From assembly GCA_902769525.1 (NCBI GenBank), contig CACXPG010000001.1, forward strand, positions 186,001 through 250,000: a stretch of DNA of 64,000 nucleotides. The letters are read 5' to 3'. This DNA comes from an uncultured Bacteroidia bacterium. GTDB taxonomy: Bacteria; Bacteroidota; Bacteroidia; Bacteroidales; UBA932. Position 1 is the first letter of the stretch. Each line of letters begins with the position of its first letter. The notes under the pieces were generated by a model, which was not told the DNA's origin, did not search any database, and saw nothing but the letters and a program-made list of their open reading frames with translations. Shown one piece after another: positions 9,914-19,069 of this stretch. Both the position numbers and the translations under genes were made by a program.

Positions 9914-9984
9914 TTGAGATACCAGGATTCGAACCTGGACAAACAGAACCAAAATCTGTTGTGCTACCATTACACCATATCTCA
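9914..9984 (-). tRNA. tRNA-Gln (anticodon TTG)
   Basis: A minus-strand cloverleaf of 71 nt. A perfect 7-bp acceptor stem TGAGATA/TATCTCA, anticodon loop TTTTGGT in stem ACAGA/TCTGT giving anticodon TTG, and a T-arm with GGTTCGAATCC. The discriminator is A and CCA is not encoded. It is the only tRNA I can find in the window. Confidence 0.95.
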
Positions 9985-9994
9985 ATGCGGGTTG

Positions 9995-10002
9995 CAAAAG
10001 TA
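9995..10002 (-). promoter_or_regulatory. -7 box for tRNA-Gln
   Basis: The minus strand reads TACTTTTG, a perfect TAnnTTTG, 11 bp upstream of the tRNA 5' end. This is the spacing expected for a Bacteroidetes housekeeping promoter driving a stable RNA. Confidence 0.6.
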
Positions 10003-10060
10003 ATAAAACTCCGCAAACCGTACAAGAAACGGCATTAGCGTTTGCGCTTGCAGGAGAACA

Positions 10061-10552
10061 TTAGCGTTTGCGTTTGCGGGAAAAGAAGTCCGTCATGATC
10101 TTTGAGCACTCCTTGTCCAGGACTCCGCCGTCAACCCTGGTCTTCGGGTGATACAGACTCGGCGAAAACATAGACGCTCCTCTCTTGGGGTCGGCACATC
10201 CATAGACAACCCTTCCGATCTGGGCCCAGTTCAAGGCGGCGGCGCACATAGGGCAAGGCTCCACCGTCACATACAGGGTACATTTGTCCAGATACTTTCC
10301 GCCCATGTAGGACGAGGCGCTGGTGATGGCCTGCATTTCCGCGTGGGCTGTAGGGTCCTTCAGAGTTTCCGTCAGGTTGTGCGCCCTGGCTATGATCCTT
10401 CCTGTTGACGTTACCTTCTTCCCCTTCACCTTTGCGTCGTTAGCCACAATCACGCACCCGACCGGAACCTCGCCTTCCTCGGCAGCCGCTTCAGCCTCCT
10501 TCAGGGCCTGAATCATGAAATCCACGTCTATTTTCAGCTGTTCTATATCCAT
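10061..10552 (-). CDS. tadA: tRNA-specific adenosine deaminase
   Basis: A zinc-dependent cytidine-deaminase-fold enzyme that converts A34 to inosine in tRNA-Arg(ACG), a cytoplasmic and usually essential step of decoding. The catalytic signature is complete: HAE at residues 70-72 (zinc ligand His and proton-shuttle Glu) and PCPMC at 99-103 (two zinc-ligand Cys). The length of 163 aa is normal, with a slightly expanded loop at residues 38-50 and a basic C-terminus (RKRKR). It is preceded by a 515-bp non-coding region shared with the divergent groES. Confidence 0.93.
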   Translation of the reverse strand: MDIEQLKIDVDFMIQALKEAEAAAEEGEVPVGCVIVANDAKVKGKKVTSTGRIIARAHNLTETLKDPTAHAEMQAITSASSYMGGKYLDKCTLYVTVEPCPMCAAALNWAQIGRVVYGCADPKRGASMFSPSLYHPKTRVDGGVLDKECSKIMTDFFSRKRKR

Positions 10553-10807
10553 ACCCTATAATCAAGTGATGCCGTTTCAAATAATACCGAATTGAAAAAA
10601 GCCTTTCAAAAGATGCCGTTTCAAATAAGCTACTTTGAAAAACGCCCTTTCAAGTAATACCTTTTCAAATGATGTTGCAAGTTACAAAATATCTGTCAAA
10701 ACAAGCGTGCCCCGCAACCGGCTGATAAAGAGCATTTTCCTCGATTGTCTATGCCGTTTTTGCCATACAGTCAAATACATATCACGCTGTATTTCAAGCA
10801 TATAAGC

Positions 10808-10912
10808 GGCACGGCCCAAAGACCGCCCTTACTGATTTAAAAACCGCTGTGACTGGGCCAAAAGCCGCCGTTACTGATTTAAAAACCGCTGCTCCTGATC
10901 TGAACACCGCGT
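10808..10912. repeat. 21-bp tandem array upstream of groESL
   Basis: Five consecutive 21-bp units begin at 10808, 10829, 10850, 10871 and 10892. Units 2 and 4 are identical, reading TTACTGATTT then AAAAACCGCTG; the others are degenerate but keep ACTG or CTG near the start and ACCGC near the end. 21 bp is two helical turns, so the units face the same side of DNA, which suits co-operative protein binding. Confidence 0.75.
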
Positions 10913-10970
10913 GACAGCCCTAACGGTGCTTTTAAAGACCAAAATGCGACAAAATGTCAGTTATTTGAGG

Positions 10971-10985
10971 TGGCACACGCTTTGC
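10971..10985 (+). promoter_or_regulatory. Sigma-54-like -24/-12 promoter of groESL
   Basis: TGGCAC, 5 bp, TTGC matches the RpoN consensus exactly, with GG and GC at the required 10-bp spacing. The predicted start near 10997 gives a leader of about 70 nt to the groES ATG at 11068. The 21-bp array lies about 60-190 bp upstream, where enhancer-binding activators act. Confidence 0.6.
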
Positions 10986-11067
10986 CTATTTCCCTACTGC
11001 CTGTCCAGACAACGGGCAGACGAAACGGAAATAATATCAAACAAAAAATATTAAAACACACATAACT

Positions 11068-11343
11068 ATGAATATCAGACCATTAGCAGACAGAGTACTG
11101 ATCGAGCCTAAAGAGGCTGAGAAAAAGACTGCCAGCGGAATCATCATCCCTGACAACGCAAAGGAAAAACCACAGGAAGGAACCGTAATAGCAGCGGGTC
11201 CTGGCAAGAAGGACGAGCCTATGGAGCTCAAGGTCGGCGACGTTGTCCTCTACGGAAAATATGCCGGCACCGAGGTTAACGCCCCTGACGGAAAAACCTA
11301 TATGATTATGCGCCAGAGCGATGTTCTCGCAGTAATCGGCTAA
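11068..11343 (+). CDS. groES: Co-chaperonin GroES
   Basis: A 91-aa heptameric lid of the GroEL folding chamber. It begins with the canonical [13 protein letters not shown]. The mobile-loop region (about residues 17-34, [18 protein letters not shown]) is intact, as is the C-terminal [11 protein letters not shown] region. It is followed after 97 bp by groEL, with which it is surely co-transcribed. Control appears unusual: a sigma-54-like site and tandem array upstream rather than a standard -7 box. Confidence 0.98.
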   Translation: MNIRPLADRVLIEPKEAEKKTASGIIIPDNAKEKPQEGTVIAAGPGKKDEPMELKVGDVVLYGKYAGTEVNAPDGKTYMIMRQSDVLAVIG

Positions 11344-11428
11344 GCAGCATCACAAATACTTCTGAAAACGGGATTGCCTGAAAGATTTTCGCAGACCGTG
11401 AGTAAGAACAGATATCAAGAATAAATAA

Positions 11429-13072
<1,644 letters not shown>

Positions 13073-13077
13073 GCGAA

Positions 13078-13196
13078 GGGCTATGGTCCTCTATAAGGCG
13101 CTGAGTTTCAACGCCACAGAAAAAGCACCCCTGGGAATTCCAGGGGTGCTTTTTGCATATCGCTGAGAAAGAACAAGATACAAAGCACCATAGCCC
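13078..13196. repeat. REPIN-like element (variant A') containing a terminator
   Basis: The perfect 10-bp arms GGGCTATGGT (13078-13087) and ACCATAGCCC (13187-13196) enclose 119 bp with a central hairpin. Its length and layout match the 120-bp GGCGATGGT/ACCATCGCC elements around RAYT1, and its right half is homologous to 48574-48652: both have TTTCAACG, AAAAAGCACCCC, then 33 bp from the hairpin to ACCATAGCCCC. Confidence 0.75.
13120..13154. terminator. Intrinsic terminator after groEL
   Basis: AGCACCCCTGG and CCAGGGGTGCT pair around a GAATT loop, with A5 on the left and T5 on the right. It lies 48 bp after the groEL stop. Confidence 0.9.
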
Positions 13197-13238
13197 CGCC
13201 ATCCCCCATCGCGATAAAGGAAATTTGCCTGCATCCTC

Positions 13239-13268
13239 TTGATGTGTTTTCAGTATTTATTATATTTG
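13239..13268 (+). promoter_or_regulatory. Promoter of the DUF21-CBS gene
   Basis: TTG (13239-13241), 19 bp, then TATATTTG (13261-13268): a full Bacteroidetes consensus. It overlaps the longest possible reading frame (ATG 13244), which argues for the start at 13319. Confidence 0.75.
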
Positions 13269-13318
13269 CACCGCTAACCAATACTTTTAGATACTTGGAA
13301 CCTCCCAGTACAATACTA

Positions 13319-14398
13319 ATGCTGCTAGTCAGCGCTCCGGATGAAGTCCCCCCTTCGGGTGGATTGCTGGAAAACATCCTCATAGGAATATTCATTCTTC
13401 TGCTGCTTTTCTGCTCAGCGATGATGAGCGGAAGCGAAGCCGCGTTCTTTTCGCTGAGCCCGAAAGAAACCCAGAGGCTCAAGGACGGGGAAGACTCTTC
13501 CAGCCGCAGAGTGATGAAACTTCTCGCCGCGCCAAACAGGCTGCTGGGGACCATCCTCCAGGCAAACAACATCGTGAACATCCTGCTGGTTCTGCTCAGC
13601 TCGCTGCTTATATCCAGGCTGTTTGACTTTTCCGGCCATCCGGTCCTGGAATTTATCGTGTGCACGGTTGTGGTGACGTTCATACTGGTACTGTTCGGCG
13701 AGGCTATGCCTAAGCTCATCGGCACACAGTTTCCGGTACGCTTCGCCCGCTTCACGAGCCTGCCGCTTTCCATCCTCAAGCATACCACCGTTCCGATTGA
13801 CAAGGTGATGGACAAGATCGTCGAGAAGAAAAAGCACAACAAGACCCTCAGCGAAGAAGAAGAGGAAGACGCGTACGAGATGCTTCGCGGAGCCGTGGAG
13901 ATGACCATGACAGAAGACGCCACTCAGAAAAAGCTCCTGAAGAAGATCCTTACCCTGCCAACCAAGACCGTATCGCAGATAATGATGCCGAGAGTTGATG
14001 TAGAAACCATCAGCATGGATATGGACAACGACGAGGTCATCCGCGTGGCCAACGAATGCGGCTACTCCAGGCTTCCTGTGTACAAAGACAACTTCGAGGA
14101 TATCCGGGGCTTCCTGTACATCAAAGACATGCTGCCTTACATAATGAGCCGCAGCAAGAAGTTCGACTGGAGAAAGCACATCCGCCAGGCCTACTTCGTC
14201 CCGGGCTCAATGAAGATCAACGACCTGCTCGAGGAACTTCGGCAGAGAAAGCTTCACCTGGCAATCGTCGTAGACGAATACGGCGGAATGGACGGCATCG
14301 TGACAATGGAAGACATACTTGAAGAAATCGTGGGCGAGATCTCCGACGAAAGCGACACCGCGGAAGACACCCCAGCACAGACCCCTAAAACAGAATAA
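13319..14398 (+). CDS. DUF21/CBS-domain membrane protein, CNNM/CorC (GldE-like), lacking CorC_HlyC
   Basis: An inner-membrane protein of the CNNM/CorC group, related to gliding protein GldE and to magnesium/cobalt exporters. About residues 15-150 are a DUF21 membrane domain (FCSAMMSGSEAAFFSLSP and later hydrophobic helices; LFGEAMPKLIG). Two CBS repeats follow, MMPRVDVETI...LPVYKDNFEDIRGF and VDEYGGMDGIVTMEDILEEIVGEI. The protein stops right after the second CBS with an acidic tail, so the CorC_HlyC C-terminal domain usual in the family is absent. The start at 13319 is chosen because a promoter covers 13239-13268. Located 19 bp before the phosphopantetheinyl transferase gene, probably co-transcribed. 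Confidence 0.85.
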   Translation: MLLVSAPDEVPPSGGLLENILIGIFILLLLFCSAMMSGSEAAFFSLSPKETQRLKDGEDSSSRRVMKLLAAPNRLLGTILQANNIVNILLVLLSSLLISRLFDFSGHPVLEFIVCTVVVTFILVLFGEAMPKLIGTQFPVRFARFTSLPLSILKHTTVPIDKVMDKIVEKKKHNKTLSEEEEEDAYEMLRGAVEMTMTEDATQKKLLKKILTLPTKTVSQIMMPRVDVETISMDMDNDEVIRVANECGYSRLPVYKDNFEDIRGFLYIKDMLPYIMSRSKKFDWRKHIRQAYFVPGSMKINDLLEELRQRKLHLAIVVDEYGGMDGIVTMEDILEEIVGEISDESDTAEDTPAQTPKTE

Positions 14399-14417
14399 TA
14401 AATAAAAACATAGACAT

Positions 14418-15152
14418 ATGGGATTATATCTTAGAAAGGACTTGAAGGGTGGCGGCACAATCGCCGTCTGGGAAATAACAGAGACCGAAAAAGAACTCCT
14501 GAACATCCTCGCGCAGGACGAGGAGGACCGCGACCAGGAGCTTGAAGAAATCTCCCTCTACAAGAGCGAACAAGCCAGGCGCGAAAAGCTTTCCGTACTG
14601 TGCCTGGTCCAGGAACTGTTCAGGGAACCGTCTCCCGAGTTCCCGGTTGGCCCCGTACACATCGGCCACCACGAGAACGGAAGCCCATACATCGAGAACG
14701 ACAGCACCCGAATCAGCATAACCCACACCAACCGCTTCTCGGCAGTGATTATCCATCCGTCAGAAGAAGTGGGCATAGATATCGAGAGCATCCAGCGCGA
14801 CTTCACGGCCGTGGAGAAAAGGGCCCTCAACGATGACGAGAGAGAAGACCTTGTCGAGAAAGACGAAAGCGACCCGGAGCAGATGGAAGAGCGCAACACC
14901 CAGCTCGCCATCTACTGGTGCGCCAAGGAAGCCCTCTACAAGCGCATGGACAGAACCCACGTGGACTTTTCCAAAGACATGGAAGTTGACCGCTTTTCCG
15001 TCCGCGACGAAGGCGAGATAGACGTGGTGTTCAAGTATCCGAAAAACGAGCACATCCTGGACGAAGACGGCAACGAGCAGAACGAAGAAGAAGAATTCGA
15101 GATGCAGTACGAAGTCTTCGAAGACCACGTCATGGTCTGGATGGTCGGCTAA
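14418..15152 (+). CDS. 4'-phosphopantetheinyl transferase superfamily protein
   Basis: Transfers the phosphopantetheine arm of CoA to carrier proteins. The Sfp-type signatures are present: VGIDIES (about residues 117-123; Mg-binding Asp and Glu) and IYWCAKEALYKRM (about 169-181; the WxxKEA motif). The length of 244 aa matches the two-domain Sfp type rather than the short AcpS type. The C-terminal part is unusually acidic, with runs of Glu and Asp. It follows the DUF21-CBS gene by 19 bp. The carrier-protein substrate cannot be told from the context; fatty-acid ACP or a biosynthetic pathway elsewhere are both possible. Confidence 0.88.
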   Translation: MGLYLRKDLKGGGTIAVWEITETEKELLNILAQDEEDRDQELEEISLYKSEQARREKLSVLCLVQELFREPSPEFPVGPVHIGHHENGSPYIENDSTRISITHTNRFSAVIIHPSEEVGIDIESIQRDFTAVEKRALNDDEREDLVEKDESDPEQMEERNTQLAIYWCAKEALYKRMDRTHVDFSKDMEVDRFSVRDEGEIDVVFKYPKNEHILDEDGNEQNEEEEFEMQYEVFEDHVMVWMVG

Positions 15153-15160
15153 AGGCTCTT

Positions 15161-15280
15161 TCGGCGATGGTGTGCTGTAAGTGACTGACTCCCAGCATAT
15201 CCCAAAATAAGACCTCTTTAAAAGAATCTCATATTTCAGGGCCTCTTGTGTATCAATGAGTTACAGCACACCATCGCCGA
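15161..15280. repeat. REPIN A copy 1 (120 bp)
   Basis: Perfect 20-bp inverted arms lie at 15161-15180 (TCGGCGATGGTGTGCTGTAA) and 15261-15280. The centre contains a weaker AATAAGA/TCTCATATT hairpin. It lies immediately 3' of RAYT1 and 8 bp after the preceding stop codon. Confidence 0.9.
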
Positions 15281-15296
15281 GAACAACACCAGCGGA

Positions 15297-15977
15297 CTAC
15301 AAGGCCTCATCGCTGAAAACACCCTCTAGCCACTGAGGAGGACCTTCTCTTTCATAGGACTTTTTAAGAATACTTTTGTAGTCCACCTCTTTCAAAAGAG
15401 CTTGCTTCAAATTCTCTACAGATCCGAACATCGAGATAATATATTCCGAATCAATAGTGATATGAGTTTTCCAAACCCATGGCCTGAGCGTTAAGGATCG
15501 CAATGACGAATACTTATATCCAAATGCTGTCTTGCAAAGTTTTGCCTTGACCGGATTGTTGGCATTGTACAGAATCTTATCGCGGATAGCTTCTCTATAA
15601 GGAAGTTGTGATGCCTTTATGCTAGAGTCTTCCAGCAGAGGTCCTCTTCTGCTGTACTTCAGATTATACCATCCACAATACTTTCTGCAGACAAAAGTCT
15701 TGAACCCCATTACATCCGGCGAATAGGCCACAAGATGAAAATGATTTGACATACAGACCACTATGATTATCCGCGTCCCGTCAAACCGCTTTCTGGCATC
15801 TTCCATTACCGTCAGCAACTTCTTGAAATCCGACTGCCGGTAGAACAGCCTTCCCCCATCCACAGTCCGGGCATAAAGATGATAAAATCCTGGTTTGTTA
15901 ACTTGATTTCGCTTTTCGTGACTTCTCTTAAGAAAAGCTGCTGGCTGAATGCTTCCCTTCATATCCATCCCCTCCAT
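15297..15977 (-). CDS. REP-associated tyrosine transposase 1 (RAYT, Y1/HUH family)
   Basis: A single-domain HUH nuclease of the IS200/REP-associated clade. CMSNHFHLV supplies the metal-binding HxH (His79, His81 from ATG 15977). ILYNANNPVKAKL near residues 135-147 matches the RAYT YxxxNPxxAxL motif, with Tyr137 the likely catalytic nucleophile. It is followed by YKYSSLRS. The longer reading frame starts inside a REPIN (16091), so I prefer the ATG at 15977; 15968 and 15962 are also possible. RAYTs are normally single-copy, immobile genes that move REP sequences. Here a 120-bp REPIN stands 16 bp after the stop and another 80 bp before the start. Confidence 0.9.
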   Translation of the reverse strand: MEGMDMKGSIQPAAFLKRSHEKRNQVNKPGFYHLYARTVDGGRLFYRQSDFKKLLTVMEDARKRFDGTRIIIVVCMSNHFHLVAYSPDVMGFKTFVCRKYCGWYNLKYSRRGPLLEDSSIKASQLPYREAIRDKILYNANNPVKAKLCKTAFGYKYSSLRSLTLRPWVWKTHITIDSEYIISMFGSVENLKQALLKEVDYKSILKKSYEREGPPQWLEGVFSDEAL

Positions 15978-16056
15978 AGTTTTTACAAATATAGTATGAT
16001 TCAGCCTATTGTCAAGATAGAAAACTGTAATCTTTCCCACAGAAGCGAGAGTCGTT

Positions 16057-16176
16057 TCGGCGATGGTGCGCTGTAAGTTGCTGACTATCAAGAATCCCTA
16101 AAACAAGACCTCTTTTAAAGAAACTCTTATTTCAGGAGTTGCTGTGTATCAACGAGTTAGAAGACACCATCGCCGA
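16057..16176. repeat. REPIN A copy 2 (120 bp)
   Basis: Arms TCGGCGATGGTG (16057-16068) and CACCATCGCCGA (16165-16176) are perfect inverted repeats. The element is exactly 120 bp, like copies 1 and 3. The interior shares ACAAGACCTCTTT and CTCTTATTTCAGG with copy 1. It lies upstream of RAYT1. Confidence 0.9.
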
Positions 16177-16232
16177 GGACTACGCCTTTCAAAAAAAATC
16201 TCTAACTTTAACCTGATTTTAACAATTGTGTT

Positions 16233-17813
16233 ATGAAAAAGGTTCTTTTATTCTCAGTGATGGTTTCTTGTATGGTTTTGCTGGCCGGGGCTGCGTTCGG
16301 GCAGGGTGATGGAAGGCAGATGGTGGTGAACGACAGGCAGGGAGTGGATGTGACGGGAGAGAACTGCTTTGCGATTATCGCGGGCAAGGGCACAACCGTT
16401 GACGGCAGTGTGCTGTTCGGCCACAACGAGGATGATTCCGGAGAGCAGATGCTCAACGTGTATATTGTTCCAGCTGGTGTTCAGCCGGCTACGACAGACG
16501 GCGGAGCAAAGATTCCGGCTTCCATCACCAACGGTTTCATCGCCAACAAAAATTCAAAGAAAGGAGAAAAGTTCCGTCAGAAAGTCAACGGCAAGTTCTT
16601 CTGGGTGGAATTCCCTGGAATGAGCGTCGCTGATGCCGCCATGAACCAGTGGGGTGTGGCCATCGCCTCAGACGGCTGCAACTCCCGTGAAGACAAAGAC
16701 GACTTTACGGAAGACGGCATCCTCTACGATGTGCGCATAGATGTGGCCAAGTATGCCCGCAGCGCGAGAGAAGCCGTGAAGATTATCGGTGAAGCAGTAG
16801 AGCAGTACGGATACAAGGGAAGCGGAAGGACATATTCTGTCGCTGACCCTAACGAAGGATGGATAGTAGCCGTGGTCAAGGGACGCCACTGGGTAGCCCA
16901 GAGGGTTCCGGACGATAAGGTTATGGCGATTCCGAACTACTACACGATTACCTACGTGGATTTGACTGATACCGAGAACTTCATGGGAAGTCCTGACATC
17001 ATAGACTATGCCATCAGCCGCGGCTGGTACGACCCGCATTCCCGCCAGGAGTTCAACTTCCGCCTGGCATACGCCGACCCGGCAACCATCAACCGCCCGG
17101 GAAACATCAATCGCCACAAGGCGGTAATCGATTACATCACGGACAAGACCTATGACTACGATCCTTATTCCGTTCAGCCGATGTTCACTCCAGCCAAGAA
17201 AATCTCCTTGAATGACATGATGGCTATGCTCTCCATCCACAACGAACGGGAAAAGCAAAAGATTGTCGAGGGAGCGCCTCAGGTGCCGGCAAGAGGACAT
17301 GTCGATCCTAGCCACGTTCCTGGAGTCTGCACAAACGTCACCATCGTTTCAACCATCTTCCAGCTCCGCAGCTGGATGCCTAGAGAGACTGGCTGCATAA
17401 TGTGGATGTGCCCTGGAAGACCTTGCGCCGAAGTTTATGTTCCTTGGTATCTGGGAATGACAAAATCCCCGGCCGGATGGTCTAGGTTCGACGACTGGCA
17501 GGAGGCCGAGCAGCATCACTTCACAGATGTCAATGACAAGGAGAAAAACTATCCAGAGCATCCTTACTGGTTCTTTACTCATCGATGGAATCAGCTGAAC
17601 TCTAACTACATCTATTGGATCAACGGCGTCCAGGAAAACAAGTGGCAGATGCAGTACGACATCTTCAAGAAAAAATCTGACCTTGAAGAAAGCCTTCCTA
17701 GCCTTAAGAAATCCAAGAACCGCAAGCAGGTAGAGCAGATGCTCAACGACTTCACGGCAGATATCTACAAAGAGATTTTTTCCCAGAAATCCATCAAGCC
17801 GGAGAGGAACTAA
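16233..17813 (+). CDS. C69-family dipeptidase, secreted
   Basis: An N-terminal-nucleophile hydrolase of peptidase family C69 (formerly U34), which cleaves dipeptides. A signal peptide ends near AFGQ (residue 24). The family's N-terminal signature is recognisable in ENCFAIIAGKGTTVDGSVL with FGHNEDDSG: Cys at about residue 47 would become the nucleophile after processing. GWIVAVVKGRHWVAQRVPDDKVMAIPNYYTI is also typical of the family. Its 526 aa is usual for Bacteroidetes members. It likely acts in the periplasm or at the surface in peptide catabolism. It follows a REPIN and appears monocistronic. Confidence 0.9.
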   Translation: MKKVLLFSVMVSCMVLLAGAAFGQGDGRQMVVNDRQGVDVTGENCFAIIAGKGTTVDGSVLFGHNEDDSGEQMLNVYIVPAGVQPATTDGGAKIPASITNGFIANKNSKKGEKFRQKVNGKFFWVEFPGMSVADAAMNQWGVAIASDGCNSREDKDDFTEDGILYDVRIDVAKYARSAREAVKIIGEAVEQYGYKGSGRTYSVADPNEGWIVAVVKGRHWVAQRVPDDKVMAIPNYYTITYVDLTDTENFMGSPDIIDYAISRGWYDPHSRQEFNFRLAYADPATINRPGNINRHKAVIDYITDKTYDYDPYSVQPMFTPAKKISLNDMMAMLSIHNEREKQKIVEGAPQVPARGHVDPSHVPGVCTNVTIVSTIFQLRSWMPRETGCIMWMCPGRPCAEVYVPWYLGMTKSPAGWSRFDDWQEAEQHHFTDVNDKEKNYPEHPYWFFTHRWNQLNSNYIYWINGVQENKWQMQYDIFKKKSDLEESLPSLKKSKNRKQVEQMLNDFTADIYKEIFSQKSIKPERN

Positions 17814-17880
17814 GCTGCAGCTAGTCCAACCACCAACACCAGCAATCAGCCAGGCGGCAAAAGCATTTTAAACGGCAAAG

Positions 17881-18774
17881 ATGAAGCAACTTACACTGTA
17901 CCCAGGGGCCAAGATCAACATAGGCCTGTATGTCTTCGAGAAGCGGGAAGATGGCTTCCACGAGATAGAAAGCATTTTCTACCCCGTCGGCCCCGACAAC
18001 AGTAACCTCGAGCCGGACAAGCTGACGGTTTCCGTGTGTGAGAACCAGAACGAAGAGACACTTTTCTACACGGAAAACTACTCCGAGAAAGTCCGTATGA
18101 TCGAGTGCGGGTTGGATTATCCCGGAACGCCTCAGGACAACATCTGCGTCAAGGCATACGAGCTTCTGGATGCTGACTATCAGCTTCCTCCGGCAGTAAT
18201 CGTCCTCGAGAAGCACCTTCCCGTCGGAGCCGGCCTGGGTGGCGGAAGTAGCGACGGAGTCTGCACCCTCAAGGCCCTGAACGAGCTCTGCAACCTGAAC
18301 CTTACACAAGAGCAGCTGACCTCATACGCAGAGAAGCTCGGCAGCGACTGCCCGTTCTTCGTCCAGAACGAACCCCGGCTTGTCACCGGCCGCGGCGAAA
18401 TCCTCACTCCGCTGGAGGAGCCTGCGTGTACCGCTTTAAAGAACATCTCTGAAAAATACCGCGTAGGTATAACCTTCTCCCCGGACTGCTTCGTTTCAAC
18501 CAAGAAAGCCTACTCCATAGTCCCAAAGAGGAAGAAGAACGGCCTCGGCGATGAGGAAGATGAACGTCCTTACATCCCTATTACTGAAGCCATAACAATC
18601 CCTGTGGAGAAGTGGCAAGGAAGAATCGTCAACGACTTCGAGGCACCGGTCTTCAAGGAATTCCCTCAGCTTGAGAAAGTGAAAGCATCTCTGAAAGAAA
18701 CCGGAGCCGTCTATGTATCAATGACAGGCAGCGGCTCCGCAATCTTCGGACTGTTTCCCAACAAAGAGGTCTGA
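17881..18774 (+). CDS. ispE: 4-diphosphocytidyl-2-C-methyl-D-erythritol kinase
   Basis: Phosphorylates the 2-OH of CDP-methylerythritol in the non-mevalonate (MEP) isoprenoid pathway; cytoplasmic. It is a GHMP kinase: YPGAKINIGLYV at the N-terminus (substrate motif with Lys), PVGAGLGGGSSDG at about residues 113-125 (ATP loop) and MTGSGSAIFGLF near the C-terminus (third motif). The 297-aa length is slightly long because of an insertion around residue 215 (KRKKNGLGDEEDE). It lies 67 bp after the C69 dipeptidase gene on the same strand, with no evident functional link. Confidence 0.95.
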   Translation: MKQLTLYPGAKINIGLYVFEKREDGFHEIESIFYPVGPDNSNLEPDKLTVSVCENQNEETLFYTENYSEKVRMIECGLDYPGTPQDNICVKAYELLDADYQLPPAVIVLEKHLPVGAGLGGGSSDGVCTLKALNELCNLNLTQEQLTSYAEKLGSDCPFFVQNEPRLVTGRGEILTPLEEPACTALKNISEKYRVGITFSPDCFVSTKKAYSIVPKRKKNGLGDEEDERPYIPITEAITIPVEKWQGRIVNDFEAPVFKEFPQLEKVKASLKETGAVYVSMTGSGSAIFGLFPNKEV

Positions 18775-18776
18775 AG

Positions 18777-18792
18777 GGTCTAAAGGGCTATG
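18777..18792. repeat. Half REP (variant A' arm)
   Basis: GGGCTATGGT appears directly after the ispE stop, identical to the left arm of the 13078 element. No matching right arm was found within 150 bp, so this looks like a decayed or truncated copy. Confidence 0.5.
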
Positions 18793-18814
18793 GTACGCCA
18801 CAAGCGGCTGATAA

Positions 18815-19069
18815 TCAGCCATTCTTCTTACTGCGCCCCTCTTTCAAACCCCTCAAGAATGATTCTGGATCAAAGTTCTCAATGTCTTTGCTTAACTCTC
18901 CTTCCACAAGCGCCGCTCTCAAAGCCTCAAGTTTGGCCTCATCTTCTTCAAGACGACGAAGAGCTGCACGGACTACTTCACTGACGTTATTATAACGCCC
19001 TGTCGCTATTCTGGATTTTATGAATTCCTCATAGTGCTGTCCCAAAGCAACGGTTACTGTTCTTCCCAT
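18815..19069 (-). CDS. ParD-family antitoxin, orphan
   Basis: An 84-aa ribbon-helix-helix antitoxin. The N-terminal MGRTVTVALGQHYEEFIKS is the RHH strand and helix; RYNNVSEVVRAALRRLEEDEAKLEALRAAL is the family signature; the acidic C-terminus (DIENFDPESFLRGLKEG) is the part that would wrap ParE. ParE normally follows within a few bases, but only 40 bp separate this stop from the ispE stop. The toxin is therefore missing. A half REP repeat occupies the place where parE would be, suggesting deletion. The protein may still repress its own promoter. Confidence 0.85.
   Translation of the reverse strand: MGRTVTVALGQHYEEFIKSRIATGRYNNVSEVVRAALRRLEEDEAKLEALRAALVEGELSKDIENFDPESFLRGLKEGRSKKNG

Larger units (their letters stand above)
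10553..11067. promoter_or_regulatory. Repeat-rich control region between tadA and groES
   Basis: 515 bp without a gene. From left to right: two exact copies of GATGCCGTTTCAAATAA (10568-10584 and 10612-10628) with further TTTCAA boxes; a five-unit 21-bp tandem array at 10808-10912; a GACA-AAA-TGTC palindrome at 10948-10958; and a sigma-54-like -24/-12 site at 10971-10985. No good TAnnTTTG box was seen ahead of groES. Confidence 0.7.

Noticed and set aside
10808-10912. 21-bp array as a CRISPR array
   Set aside because: Units are contiguous and degenerate without unique spacers, and no cas genes are present.
15161-16176. Reading RAYT1 with the two REPINs as a simple composite insertion sequence
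   Set aside because: A third, transposase-free copy with the same 120-bp length shows that the repeats are independent elements; I see no target-site duplication around the block.
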